Assembly: GCA_941918925.1 (NCBI GenBank)
Contig: OW799233.1
Span: 151,811,845-151,875,844 of the forward strand
Reading direction: 5' to 3'
Length of the DNA stretch: 64,000 bases
From: Phyto melanocephala
Lineage: Eukaryota > Arthropoda > Insecta > Diptera > Rhinophoridae
Shown here: piece after piece, positions 1-11,025 of the stretch
How the letters are laid out: the number at the start of each line of letters is the position of its first letter
How positions within the stretch are numbered: the stretch's first letter is position 1
Program-made: the position numbers and the translations under genes
The notes under the pieces: generated by a model
The model's database searches: none
What the model saw: the letters and a program-made list of their open reading frames with translations, nothing else
Told to the model about the DNA's origin: nothing

Positions 1-770
1 AACAGTTTTGTAGTAAAATATTTTTTAAGGTTATTTTGTTTGATCAAGAACCTTAAACAATTCATCTTACTTTATTACTCTAATTTATAAAATATAATTT
101 TATAAAAAAAAACAAGCTGACCTGGCAAAAGTTGTTTTGTCTTCAAGGTGGTTGAAAAGGAATCGTTGGTTTGCCTTTAATTTTTTTGTTTTGTCACCTA
201 TAAAACAAATTTTTTTTAAATAAAAGAAATTTTTTAAATAAGATTACCGTTCTAACAGCAACAGCAACAATAACATATACCTATCGTACAATGCAGGTGT
301 ATAGCAAGTGAAAAGCCGAATGACCGGCGCACAAATAAATAAGCGATCGAAACAACACACAAAGGAGTATTTTGCCTGAATAGCTGGCTAAAATTATTAA
401 ACGTGTTTTTTGAATTCAAAGTTTTTTGATAGTTTTAGGTGTAGTATGATATAAGAAATCTACTGGCAGATTTTGAAAAATTACACTGCGCAACAAAAGT
501 ACACTGCGCAAAAAAAAAATTTTTTGTCTCTCATAGAATTAAAAGTATGTGGACTATATGAATTTTGATTCCCTCAATTCAAATCTGTTTTCCATTTTTC
601 TCTAGTACGTAAGGATTTTCTTTTAAAGGCGTGGCATAAATAAATCGTTGGGTTTTCTATTATATTTTGTCATAAATTGTAAACGAGTTCTCCAATTTTA
701 ATAGATAGAGAATTAGAAGATGAACCGGAAAATTCTGCTTAAACTAACCAAACACATTTCTTTTCTATCT
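1..770. other. AT-rich non-coding sequence
   Basis: No reading frame resembles a protein. Homopolymer A and T tracts dominate. The stretch near 250-380 is richer in CAG/CAA triplets and has higher GC than its surroundings, a texture common in fly non-coding regulatory or UTR DNA, but no specific site can be named. Confidence 0.5.
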
Positions 771-771
771 A

Positions 772-1020
772 TTAGTATTTCGGAGTTATTAAAAATTTAA
801 TTGCGAAAAAAAATTTTTCCTGCAAAATTTTTCCTGCAAAATTCCGTTGTAGGGTCTCTTGTGGATTGGTCTCGCTCCATATGCGGCAATTTTGCTTATT
901 AACAAACCCGTTAAGCCAAAAATGCGCCTCATCGCTGAACACAATTTTGTGATAAAACAACGGACGTCCAGAATGCGCTTCGTCAAGAAAAGCCGCGGTG
1001 CCCATATGCCCGAAATCATT
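772..1020 (-). pseudogene. mariner-like (IS630/Tc1) transposase fragment
   Basis: The minus-strand frame reads a recognisable stretch of a mariner-superfamily DDE/D transposase, including FSDEAHFWLNGFVNKQNC and RIWSETNPQ. In this superfamily the Asp of FSDEAH is the first catalytic residue that cuts and joins transposon ends in the nucleus. Only about 50 residues around this block are family-like. The start and end of the open frame look like extensions into unrelated AT-rich DNA, and the N-terminal helix-turn-helix and the other two catalytic acids are absent. A tandem 15-bp duplication lies near 820-845 where the homology fades. It is homologous to, but distinct in sequence from, the element at 3701-4640. 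I see no TIRs around it, so it is a dead fragment. Confidence 0.75.
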
Positions 1021-1308
1021 TTCTAATGTTATTGTCACGTATTGATCTTTCGAATAAAAAAAAAATTTTGATTACAATTTAATTTTTTGTGTTATTTTTT
1101 ACAATTTCAAGTTCTATCGGGCTTAAAAAAACACCCTTTACATGCATACATATTATGATTTAAGGTCTAATGCAAAAAAAATTTTGAAAATTGTAAGGCT
1201 CTTATGAAACAGTATTTTTTATTAAAAAAGGCTTTATTATATTTATTTTATATTATTTAATACTTAATAAACGGAAAAGTTAAACTAATAAAAATTCCTT
1301 AATAATTA

Positions 1309-1578
1309 TTATGTCGTATGTATATCCTCATTAGCTGCATCATCGGTGTCAGGAAGAAGAAGTATGATGGTTTCTGATGAAAAAGCTTTTTTATTAAACC
1401 GTTCTCTTTGCGTACTGCAGTTTATAAAAGGGTCACTGCTCAGAAATTACCTATTCAAGACATCTCGATTTGTATTGCTTCTGGTGAATTTCCCCGAATA
1501 ATTCGTACGATATAATCGTAAGTGCTTATTTCTGGCCTCGGCAGCTTCTTCTGACAATTGGATGGTAGCCTGATACAT
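1309..1578 (-). pseudogene. remnant of an unnamed transposon-associated protein family, copy 1
   Basis: From about 1578 down to a stop at 1309 one frame reads a protein-like string containing QLSEEAAEARNKHLRLY, then SSDPFI, broken by one stop (TAA at 1447-1449). The same order of blocks (LSEEAQE, NKD, SSDPLISS) occurs in the remnant at 62572-63440, so the two are divergent copies of one family. I recall proteins with a similar LSEEAxExRNK...SSDPxIS pattern as uncharacterised, multi-copy proteins in arthropod genomes, but I cannot name a domain. The copy lacks the N-terminal two thirds seen in the other one. Transposon association is inferred from repetition and decay. Confidence 0.6.
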
Positions 1579-1909
1579 GGGTGCCCATGTATTTTTATGT
1601 ACCTGTATTTGTTTTTTGTAAACTTATTTTTGTGATTAATGCTTTTAATAATTATTCTTATTAGGTACGTATATTTATTTTTTTAACATATAATGTTTTG
1701 TAAAGCAGGTATATAAAAGTATCCTTTATGGGGATTTGTGGGACATTCCCTTTTAACTATTATCGATAATAAAGAATTTTTCAAATTTCTAATTATAGGC
1801 AGGTATCAACATTGTGAAGTGTTAGAAGTGATGTGAATAACAGTTGAAACCAATAATTCAAACTATATAAAAGTTTATGACGATATAAATGTATAAGAAA
1901 AAGTGCCTG

Positions 1910-2430
1910 ATGAGCAAAAATGGAAGAAATGTGAAAATTAAAAAAAATTGTCAAAAATAATGGCGCAAACTTGCGCAACCTCTTTTTTTCTAAAATTAGA
2001 GATTTCAAATTTTATTGTGGTATCAAGCATAATTCGTAGAGATGCTAACCTCACTTTCAAAAACCTCTTCTTTTTCTTTTTTTTTTTGCAAAAAAAAGTG
2101 TATAAATTTTTTTTTTTAGCTTTTGAACGAATTGTTTCAACATGAATATTCTACATATTTAAAAGTTTTTATCTTTTTTAAATAACTTTTGATCAAACCT
2201 TTCAGCGAAAAAAATCACTGTTAAACCTTTATTCGTTTAGCAACAAAAAAAATATCATATAAATATCCAGAAACCGAAAAAAACATTTAAATCTCATACA
2301 ATTTTCTTCACTTTACTGAAATTAGCAGGGTCTCAGAGCTACAAATCGCAACTAAAAGTCTTCAAAATTTACAATGTAATGTAAAATATTGTTGTCTGTC
2401 GAACTGCGTACTTAGTTCTTAAGATTTCTT
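1910..2430 (+). repeat. old dispersed repeat, copy 1 (pair of 13070-13545)
   Basis: Several blocks recur in the same order and orientation at 13070-13545: a stretch near ATTCGTTTAGC followed by an A-run, an AAAAGTCTT block, and a terminal TTGTTGTCTGTCGA block followed by GTGTACTTA-like sequence. Divergence is high, with many indels. No coding potential is apparent, and no TIR or TSD could be set. Confidence 0.5.
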
Positions 2431-2809
2431 AATATTCAGCTTTGCCTTTTTGGCCAGCTTTTCAGGTCGAATACTCCTCTGTGCAAAGTCTGAAAAGATT
2501 CAGCTCAACATTGCAATCAGTAAGACCGAATGTTATTGTACACATAAGACATTGAATGCATGGTTTGTTTACTTTTTCAGTGACAATAAAAAATCATAGT
2601 ACAGAAAATGGAGGGCATATTGTTGATATTTGTATGAAAATAAATAGGAAAATCTAAGTGCCTTATGCCCGAAACAAATGGACCGTTTTAATGAAAACAT
2701 CACATAAAAAAATCTACAGACCATCCCCAACATACATTGGATGGGTGATTATGCTGAATTCCAATACCGATTAGCTTCCATATACATATTTGTGATTTTT
2801 TGAAATCTT

Positions 2810-2975
2810 ACACGGGTCTTGTCAATGTCGGGGGACTTAAAAAAGTCCACGAACAGATGGACATACATAAAATACTTAATCGACTTCCCTATCCTTAAAC
2901 TTTCAGAAAATATATACTTTATGAGGTTAGAAATGAATATTTTAGAAATTTCACATGGAACGACTCATGAAACAT
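2810..2975 (+). repeat. fragment of stem-loop-ended (DINE-1/Helentron-like) repeat
   Basis: This short block contains the hallmarks of the right-hand part of elements such as 18055-18592: an ACAGATGGACATACATA stretch, TTTCAGAAAATATATAC, CTTTATGAGG and then ATTTTAGAAATTTCACA. The 5' stem-loop and 3' hairpin are missing, so this is a truncated, diverged copy. Confidence 0.55.
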
Positions 2976-3700
2976 CCGATACTTCTCATTAAATATGCAT
3001 GAGTTCTAAATATGTACTTAGAATGGAGTGCAGTTCATTAATGTATTCATGTAAACACATGATCTCCAATGACACGCTAATGTTAAAATCATTAGTGTTT
3101 TCACCTAAATTTAATCACTTCGTCACCAGTTGAACCCCCGCAAATCCACTTTTTTGTCATAGATTTTTTTGCTGGGTATAATTGCCACATTGTAGTATAG
3201 CGTAGCCTCGATTTATGATTTATTGTTATACGCCACTTTCCTTTATTATTTCTGACGTCATCTTCGATTTTAAATTTTTTTAAAATTTTTTTTGACGCTT
3301 AAAAAAATCACCGCCACTTTATTTTGGACGTCTTCTTTCTATATTACCTTATTTAATACAAATCAGGCGGTAGCAAAAAAAGTCTAAATAACTATATTTG
3401 ACCCCTTTATCCGCAATTTATTTATAGCGCCATATTGAATTTTCACTCTTTTTTAAAACTAACTTATATATATCTATATCTCAATTCGCTGAGGTAATTT
3501 AAAAAACTACTGATATCAGTTTATTGTCACTAGCATGTCCAAATCTTATCTTGGACCTTAAGACTTTATTTTTTGCCTATAACTTTGCCACTTCCCCCAA
3601 AAGCCTTAAAAGGGTAGTCTAACAATAACGCATACAAATAATAAAAAGTAATGCGAGTTGATACAAATTGATTTTGTAAAGAGCTTTTTTGTATATACTT

Positions 3701-4640
3701 TATATATCGGGTATCCCAACTAGAACGCAATTTTTAAATTTGGCACCATTCGAAGTGTCATTATTTGACATTTGAACAATTGTTATTGTTTGCTAGTAGA
3801 AGGTACGAGGTTAGTAAAAATGAAGCGCTACACGAATGAACAACGCATTCTCATTGTGAAATTGTTTTACCAAAATGGTGAAAGTTTTGCGGCTACAGTT
3901 CGCAAATTGCGATCAATTTGGGGTCACATTTCCATCTTGATGGCTTCGTCAATAAGCAGAATCGTCGCATTTGGGGTGAGGAAAATCCTCGAGTGATTCA
4001 CGAGAAGCAAATGCATCCTCAACGTGTCACTGTGTGGTGTGGTTTTTGGGCTGGAGGAATCATTGAACCTTTTTTTTATGAAATTGAGGCAGGTCAAGCG
4101 CAAACAGTCAATGGTGTTCGGTATCGTGAAATGCTAACCAGTTTTTTCTTGCCTAGAATTGAAGAAATGAATGTGGAGAGCATGTGGTTTTAACAAGATG
4201 GCGCCACATGTCATACAGCCAGAGAAACAATTCAATTGCTGCATCAGTCATTTCCCGGTCGTGTTATTTCGCGTTTTGGAGACCACAATTGGCCGCCTAG
4301 ATCGTGTGACTTAACACCTTTAGATTTTTTTCTTTAGGGTTTTTTGAAGTCGATGGTTTACGCGAATAAGCCGACGACGACTCAAGCCTTAAAAGAGGAA
4401 ATTGGACGCTGCATTAATAAAATACCGCAGCATTTATGCAAAAAGGTCATTAAAAATTTCATTAAAAGATCGCGTGTGTGCCAGCAAAGCCGCGGCGGCC
4501 ATCTGCACGATATATTGTTCCATACATAACCACATTCTGCCTACTTTACGATATAATAAAGTTTCACGATTTTTTTTTTAAATATCTGTGTTTTATTTAA
4601 TATTTAAAAATTGCGTTCTAGTTGGGACACCCGATATATA
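3701..4640 (+). mobile_element. mariner-like transposon with 39-bp TIRs
   Basis: Positions 3701-3739 and 4602-4640 are inverted repeats differing at one of 39 bases; the core reads CCCAACTAGAACGCAATTTT inward from the left. The outer edge is TATATA, so the usual TA target duplication of this superfamily is compatible but cannot be placed to the base. Between the TIRs lies a deleted transposase gene (3820-4529). The length of 940 bp is below the roughly 1.3 kb of complete mariner-like elements, consistent with an internal deletion. The intact TIRs contrast with the broken gene, so it could only have moved using transposase made elsewhere. Confidence 0.9.
3820..4529 (+). pseudogene. deleted mariner-like transposase
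   Basis: The ATG at 3820 opens a frame reading MKRYTNEQR...FYQNGES and TVRKLRS, the N-terminal helix-turn-helix that binds the TIRs. Near 3915 the frame jumps to SHFHLDGFVNKQN, removing roughly 100 residues: the rest of the DNA-binding region and the first catalytic Asp. The catalytic domain then continues with WCGFWAGGI, a stop (TAA, 4191-4193) directly before QDGATCHTA, SCDLTPLDFFL, a second stop (TAG, 4335-4337), and a C-terminus ending GGHLHDILFHT at 4529. The Asp of QDGA is followed about 36 residues later by the Asp of SCDLTP, which I take as catalytic residues two and three. Both stops look like single-base changes (a Gln and a Trp codon by family comparison). Confidence 0.88.
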
Positions 4641-4649
4641 CCTATATAT

Positions 4650-5860
4650 ATGTGTATATACTATACACAAAAAATGCTCTTTACATGTATATGTATAGTA
4701 TAAAAATAAAACAAATAGATTTTTGGACTAGTACTACTATGGTGTAACAATTAAAATTAAAACGTTTAAAAACGTTATGCTATTTTTTTCTTTTCTGTTT
4801 TACCTAGCGGTTATGCATGCAAATAAGAGTTCGAAAATTCCAATACTCTCACACTTTTTACTAATACAGTAACATTTTTAACTAGCAGCAGGCAAAATTG
4901 AATGCAGGTAAATTTTTGCCCCTTTTATGAAATTAGATATATAAAAAAGTTTTATAGTGTTGCCCTGTTAAAAATTAAATTGAAACTTACTAGATCTGAT
5001 TACATGAAAGTTTTATCATGTTTTTAATATAATTATAATTTATTTCCTTTATACCTATGTACAATGTAAATTAATTAATTGTAGAAAATTTGTAGCATAC
5101 ATATATTAATATAAATTAAAAATTATGCAAATTAAAGCTTTAACATTTTTAAGTTTAATTATGATTTATTTTCTTTAAACACACACCAAAACGGCATTCG
5201 TATCATAAAAATTATAACAATAATTAATTCCAATTTTTCCCTAAAAATTCGCCCTTGTTATGAATTTTGTAACCCTCATTTTGTTCTATGTCTGTGTTAT
5301 GGAAGAGTTTTTAAGAAATTTTCAGACTTTGAGAAGTGTTACAGTAGATAAGAAGGGTGTCACTGACTCTTTAAGTATGTGAACGTAAAATTAAAAAACC
5401 GGGTTGGAATGGTTTATCTGACATTTGAGAAATCAACATTTGGAAAAAATGTCAGCTAAATAAGCAAAACAAAAAAGGGTAGAGCAATGCCAATACACAC
5501 ATACTGTACCAGAAATGAATGAAATGGTCAGCTTATCATGCTTATTTTTAAAAATGGTTGCAAGTTATCACTATTATGTTTAATTTAACTATGAAGCAAA
5601 TGGTTTTTCTCTTTCGTAAGCCAAATTTTTGGGTTTTACTTTGGTTATGTCTAATGTACTTATACTATGGATGCTAAACGGAACTGATTTTAAATTATTA
5701 CATTTAATGAATTAAAACTGAAGTATATGTTTAATAGAATAAAAATATGAGTTATTCATTTTTAAAACGGTGTAAGTCAATTCACATTTATGTGAAGATA
5801 TTTGAAATATTTAAAAATTGGTTTAAAGTAGCCGTTATGTTTTGTCACCTTTTGCACATA
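4650..5860. other. AT-rich non-coding sequence
   Basis: No gene, long inverted repeat or recognisable mobile-element end was found. Short palindromic TA-rich tracts and A/T homopolymers are frequent. Confidence 0.45.
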
Positions 5861-5867
5861 AAAGTAC

Positions 5868-6001
5868 AGGGGGCCAATTGCGGCATTCGAACGTGACCGA
5901 AATTTAAAAATTCTTATTAGAATATATATACTTAAAGCACAGCAAACTTGATCGTTCGAGTAAAATTTCGATCGTGATCGAATGCCATAATTTGTCCCCA
6001 G
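5868..6001. mobile_element. short palindromic MITE
   Basis: Both ends begin with a G-run followed by an imperfect inverted repeat of about 37 bp. The inner parts GGCATTCGAACGTGACCGAA (from 5882) and GGCATTCGATCACGATCGAA (reverse strand, from about 5987) match at most positions. The total length of about 134 bp and the lack of coding capacity fit a miniature inverted-repeat element. No clear TSD was seen, so the superfamily is open. Confidence 0.65.
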
Positions 6002-6004
6002 CAT

Positions 6005-7430
6005 TCACACTCAACCCTTGTACTTAATATGTAGTTATATGCAGCCTGCAGATGTGCTCCTCTCTTGCCCCAGAAATAAAAAGATCTTATTCCTTTTTTA
6101 AATATTTGTATACATATAACTTTTGATATTTCAGCTTTTGCAGGACTTTTGTACATGTCGATCACTTTATTTAATATTTTACTACAGAAAATCTTAAATC
6201 GATAGTGTTATCTTCAAATAATGATTAATCCGAGTCAAACTTTACTGTAGACAAACTGCTGGAAGTTTCATTAATTTGAAATTTGGATATTTCTTTTTAT
6301 ATATCAAAATCATATTTTAACTTGGATTTTTTAAAAAGCTTACAAATCTTTAGTATGTTGTTCTTCTTTCTTATTTTCTTTTAGAAAGCGCTTCAATTGA
6401 AACCTTTACTTGGTTTAAAAAACTTTTATATGTTTTAGTATAGCAAATTCTTTATTATTTGTTCATAGTAATTTATTTATTTGTTAATACTTTTGGCACA
6501 TAAAAGGAAATCGTTTTGCAATCGAAAATAGGTTTGAGTTCTCTTCCTTTTTCCTCTGTAAGATATTTTGGCGAAACCTCATTTTCGTTAGCTACTTTTG
6601 AAATGTTTTTGAAGTGACATTTTCAAAAAATAGTTTAATATGAAACTTATCAGTGAGATTGCTGTTTGTATCAATAACCCAAAACTCAATGAAGTCATGT
6701 TTTCTTCGGATAAAAATCCTTCCTTTTTAACTTGCACAACTAAAAGCGCGTAAAAAACATCAATAATTGCCAGATAAATTCAATGTGCAAAAGATAGTAG
6801 CTGCTTGGGTGTAATATTTCTTTTTGATTTTCAGCAGAAGCTCAGAAGCTCTGTCTGTTTTGTGGTCTACTATTACACTAGACATTGATACACCAATATC
6901 ACCTAAACGTTTATTTAAAATTTGAATGAAAATGACTGGCAGAATAATAAATATTATATCAATTATAATGTAAATTATCCATATTTAAGAAAAAATCAGG
7001 ATTTCCCGGGATTTGGAATTTGTAAGTCCCTAAAATCCCAGAATTTTCGGTATTGGGATTGCATCCCTAAGTTAAACCAATATTTTTTTACATCTTATCG
7101 CTTATTTTTTTTATTTATTTTTTTTTTTAATTTTATAATAGTTTTTCAAATGTTAAACTATAAAAAATAGGAAGCGAAGTGTAGCCATCATATTGTCTGG
7201 CCCATACCAAGATAGTATTACCAACATACTGTTGATAACGGACCACACAAAAACAAACAGGATTTAGATAAAAGTTGTAAACATTTTCATAACATCTGCT
7301 TACATTGCCATCGAACTGATTGTTGAAGCAAAAGAATAAAATTATATAAAAAAGTGATAATAGAAAAGGAAGAATAATAACAACATAAAATATTTTAGTA
7401 GTAAATATTGGTGCTGATAATGAAACCGTA
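6005..7430. other. AT-rich non-coding sequence
   Basis: No reading frame resembles a known protein. The phrase CCCGGGATTTGGAATTTGT near 7007 is locally GC-richer but is not part of a structure I recognise. Confidence 0.4.
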
Positions 7431-7438
7431 AATTTCAT

Positions 7439-8536
7439 TTCATTTATTTATTTTCATTTCCTGTACAACAAGACAATGTCTTATAATTACAGTACAGGAG
7501 CGTAAAATGTTACAAGAATATTTAATTACATATGTATAATTATAACAAAATAAAAAATAAAATATAAAGAAAAAATACAATTATAAAGAATATAAGTCAT
7601 ATAAATAAAAAAAAACAAGAGCAATTATGAAAAAAAGTTATATAAAAACATTTTGAAACTGTTAGCATTACGATTTAGTTGTTGATTTGGTGGTAGAGTG
7701 TTCCAAAGACAAGCTGCATGAATAAAAAACTGCCATTCGGAGAATAAGGTTTGATGTCGTGGAATTATAATATTGTGGTTCCTTTGAGAGTGAAAAAAAC
7801 GTATCTTCTCAAATAAATATTTTGGGGTTTCAGTGTTTATCACTCTGTGTAAAAAAATAAGTGTTCGGATTTTCAAAAGAGACTCCATACAGACTGTTTG
7901 AAACGAATGAAACACGATCAAAACGTCTTATACCGTACACATATCTCAGAATATTGTTGAATAAGGTATTTAATTTTCTTTTGCTAACTGAACCACAGTT
8001 TGCAAACAATTCACATCCATAAATTAAACTTGGAATCAGATATGCCTTGGCAAGAAGAAGTCTTATCCTCAATGGGGTATAGTATTGTGTCAATCATAGG
8101 GACCGTAACTTAATATAGGACTGACCAACTAAAGAGTTCACATGATCATTCCAAGTGAGACTACTGTTAAAAATTATTCCCAAATTTTTCGCTTCTTTCA
8201 CAATCTCAATCTTCTCACCAGTTATGACAATATTATCAGCAATGGTGCGAACAATGGTATGAGCAATACTTTTCCTACATACTACAATGCACTTAGATTT
8301 GCGCGGATTCAAACAAAGCCCGTTTCCAGAAGCCCATAGGTATATTTTGTTTATTTTAGTATTTACAGATGACATACCTAAAGCAATACTATTCACAGGG
8401 CAACTTAAATAAAGTTGCACATCATCCGCATACAAGTGGACTTTGCAATTGGATAATTATTCAGGCAAATCATTTACATATATGGAAAAAAGAAGTGGCC
8501 CCAAAAAAGAGCCCTGTGGCACTCCTTTAGTTAGAA
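7439..8536 (-). pseudogene. jockey-like non-LTR retrotransposon, 3' half (reverse transcriptase C-terminus and tail)
   Basis: Reading leftward from 8520, the minus strand shows reverse-transcriptase motif B ([20 protein letters not shown]), a stop (TAA, 8457-8459), the catalytic LYADDVQLYL block (two Asp that bind metal during cDNA synthesis), LNPRKSK, and the thumb region NLGIIFNSSLTWNDHV. After a further in-frame stop near 8094 come LIPSLIYGCELF and, in a shifted frame, IIIPRHQTLFSEW and LWNTLPPNQ, typical of the C-terminal domain of jockey-clade ORF2. The 3' end is an A-rich AAATA-type tail at about 7436-7460, so the element is oriented right to left. Its 5' half lies at 11649-12590, beyond a 3.1-kb insertion. 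Multiple stops and a frameshift show it is long dead. Confidence 0.9.
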
Positions 8537-8680
8537 ACAAGTAAGAGCACTATATTCGGCTGTGCCGAATCTTTTATACCCACCACCAATTTTGTGTACA
8601 TTTAAAGCACAATATTTATTATTTTGTTAATCGCTATAGAAAAATCTCTTTAAAATAAAATATGTATCACTTTCTTTGTA

Positions 8681-9287
8681 GAGGGTGGTTAAATTTTAAG
8701 GGCCCATGTTTAAGGTGAACCACATCTAAACTTCAACTTTTTTCTTGTATTTCATTTGACATTTCTCAATCTCAGACTAACTCAATTTGAACCGTGGAAA
8801 GATACGCAATCGAGCAACGCTTTTAAATATTAAAGATTTTTATAAAAATGGGCGTTCAAATCAAAATGCATTTTGTGCACTTCGTGATTCTTTTGGTCAA
8901 CATAATCGTTCGAATTCGTCCACAATCGTGAGAATTGTAAAAAATATTTAAATGTCTGCAAAGCAGGTCTGTATGAAATGTGAAAACATCTGTGAATGCC
9001 ATCTTAGTTCGTTGAATGGGAAACATTGCTGTTTTTCACGATAACGTGGCAAGAGAGCAAGCAACCTCGACTCAACATCGTGCCCAACAATTGAGCATCA
9101 ACAGTGTCATTGAAAATATGGACTATCGGATCGAAGTGTGCCGCCTAAGTTGGGGGGCCATTTGGCCGATATTTTGTTCCATACATAATTGAACCATACA
9201 AATATTATCATTACAAAAAGAAATAATAATAATTTCATAATAATTTTATTCAAAATCAAAATAGCCACTTAAAATTAAACCACCCAT
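8681..9287 (+). mobile_element. mariner deletion derivative inserted at TA, copy 1
   Basis: The ends are GAGGGTGGTTAAATTTTAAG and, on the reverse strand, ATGGGTGGTTTAATTTTAAG. TA lies at 8679-8680 and again at 9288-9289. The paralogous element at 61246-62108 contains the unoccupied site (around 61962-61975), which proves the insertion. Inside, about 8836-8945 reads a helix-turn-helix block (YKNGRSNQNAFC, LRDSFGQHNRS, TIVRIVKN), and 9150-9190 reads GGHLADILFHT, the transposase C-terminus. Nearly all of the catalytic domain is deleted. It is the same family as 40169-40676, which shares the deletion. Confidence 0.85.
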
Positions 9288-9614
9288 TATAACTTCGGTA
9301 TGCTAGTAAAATGTTTTCGTAAATTTAGTGTTTCAATGAAAGTGGCCGTTAAAGTACGCTTGTCAATAAAGTTTCTGCTAATAAACATAACTTAGATATT
9401 TCAATATAGTCCTTTAGTATTCCAAAATCTTTATTCATAGAGAATTTACTTGAATTTAAGAGGAAGAAAGTGAATTTAAGGTTAAATTTTAAGGGCCACA
9501 GGGCGATTTAAAATATACATTCTCTGCATTTTTCTAAAACGGGAAATTTATTAGTAAGATTTTGATTTTAAACTTCTATAACATTTTGCTTTTAAAAGAT
9601 TATCAAACGAAATA

Positions 9615-9703
9615 GGTAAGTAGGTAGGTAAGGTAAGTAAGGCCGGCGTGAAGTAACCTTCACACCCTCACCCAGAGACCAATACGGTCCATTGTGATGA
9701 AAA
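9615..9703 (+). mobile_element. 89-bp retro-insertion with 10-bp TSD
   Basis: AAACGAAATA occurs at 9605-9614 and again at 9704-9713. Between them lies a sequence far more GC-rich than its host, starting with repeated GGTAAGTAGG-type units and ending CCATTGTGATG followed by an A-run. A TSD of this length plus a 3' A-tail fits target-primed reverse transcription of a SINE or a very short 5'-truncated LINE. The AGGTAAGGT...TCCATTGTGAT pattern resembles a common fly repeat I recall, but I cannot name it. Confidence 0.75.
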
Positions 9704-10297
9704 AAACGAAATAAGTTTTGTATAATTTTAAAATTTGTTAGCCATTAGTACATGAAAATAAATTGTTTATAATGTTTAGAGATAATTTTTTTTTTACTTA
9801 GGTCAAAATTTTCCTAAATTCCCATTTTGAATAGAGCATAACTTCAGGAGAACATAAGTTGTTAGCATGCCATCTAGTAGTTGCTAGTAGAGTCATCTAT
9901 CTTATCATCTTTATCTTATATGTAGCTACAGTACAATAAATGGCGCAGTGTAAGATGAATAAATGCTAATATATATTACTAATATATTTTTATAAAAATT
10001 TAAGGAAAAAAGTGTGCGTGGCACATCTATTTTTCGTTATAACGAAGACTTTGACCAAAAAGCCATGTTTGCAAAATTTCAGAATCGTACATATAGTTTT
10101 GTCAGTTTTATTACGTTTTAATTTTGAAATATACACTGTGCGGTATACATTTTCGTACATTTTTATCTATAACTGTTTTCCTAATTCATAGATTTAAGCG
10201 ATTTTCAGGGAAAAATATTCTTTTGACTCGATAAATATATATTCGAAGTTTCATGACTCTACGTTTATGCGTCTGGACACAATTCAAAAGTGAAAGT

Positions 10298-11025
10298 GGG
10301 CGTTATAGTAGGCGTGTCAAAGTTTTTTTTGCTAATGAGTACAACTTAGGTGTTTCAATATAGTCCATTATTATTCCAAAATCTTTATTAATAGAGAAAT
10401 TATATGAATTTTAGGTAAAACGTTATATGGGAGGTGGGCGTAAAAGTGGGCGTGGCACCTAAATTTTTTGGCATAGTAATGAAATTCCCTAGGGGGATAG
10501 ACGTAGCAAAATTTATCATCATACCTCTAATTTTAGCGGTTTTATGAGCTTTTAAATTTCATTAACGGTAGATAACGTGAAAAGTGGGCGTTATAGTAGG
10601 CGTGTCAAAGTTTTTTTTGCTAATGAGTACAACTTAGGTGTTTCAATTTAGTCCTTTATTATTCCAAAATCTTTATTAATAGAGAAATTATATGAATTTT
10701 AGGTAAAACGTTATATGGGAGGTGGGCGTAAAAGTGGGCGTGGCACCTTAATTTTTTGGCATAGTAATGAAATTGCCTAGGGGGATAGACGTAGCAAAAT
10801 TTATCATCATACCTCTAATTTTAGCGGTTTTATGAGCTTTTAAATTTCATTAACGGTAGATAACGTGAAAAGTGGGCGTTATAGTAGGCGTGTCAAAGTT
10901 ATTTTTGCGAATGAGTACAACTCAGATGTTTCAATATAGCCCTTTGTTATTCCAAAATCTTTATTAATAGTGAAATTATATGAATTTTAGTTAAAACGTT
11001 ATATGGGAGGTGGGCGTAAAAGTGG
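10298..11025 (+). repeat. 288-bp tandem duplication plus a diverged third unit
   Basis: The start GGGCGTTATAGTAGGCGTGT occurs at 10298, 10586 and 10874, so two full 288-bp units are followed by about 150 bp of a third. Units 1 and 2 are almost identical apart from a few substitutions, while the third differs at many positions. Each unit contains AAAGTGGGCGTGGCACC and a GGGGGATAGACG stretch. The flanks at about 10014-10297 and 11026-11310 are also related to each other, which suggests unequal exchange within the element. Confidence 0.9.

Noticed and set aside
9605..9713. Telomere-like G-rich repeats (GGTAAG/GGTAGG)
   Set aside because: Only a few degenerate units are present, inside a TSD-flanked insertion with an A-tail, which fits retrotransposition.
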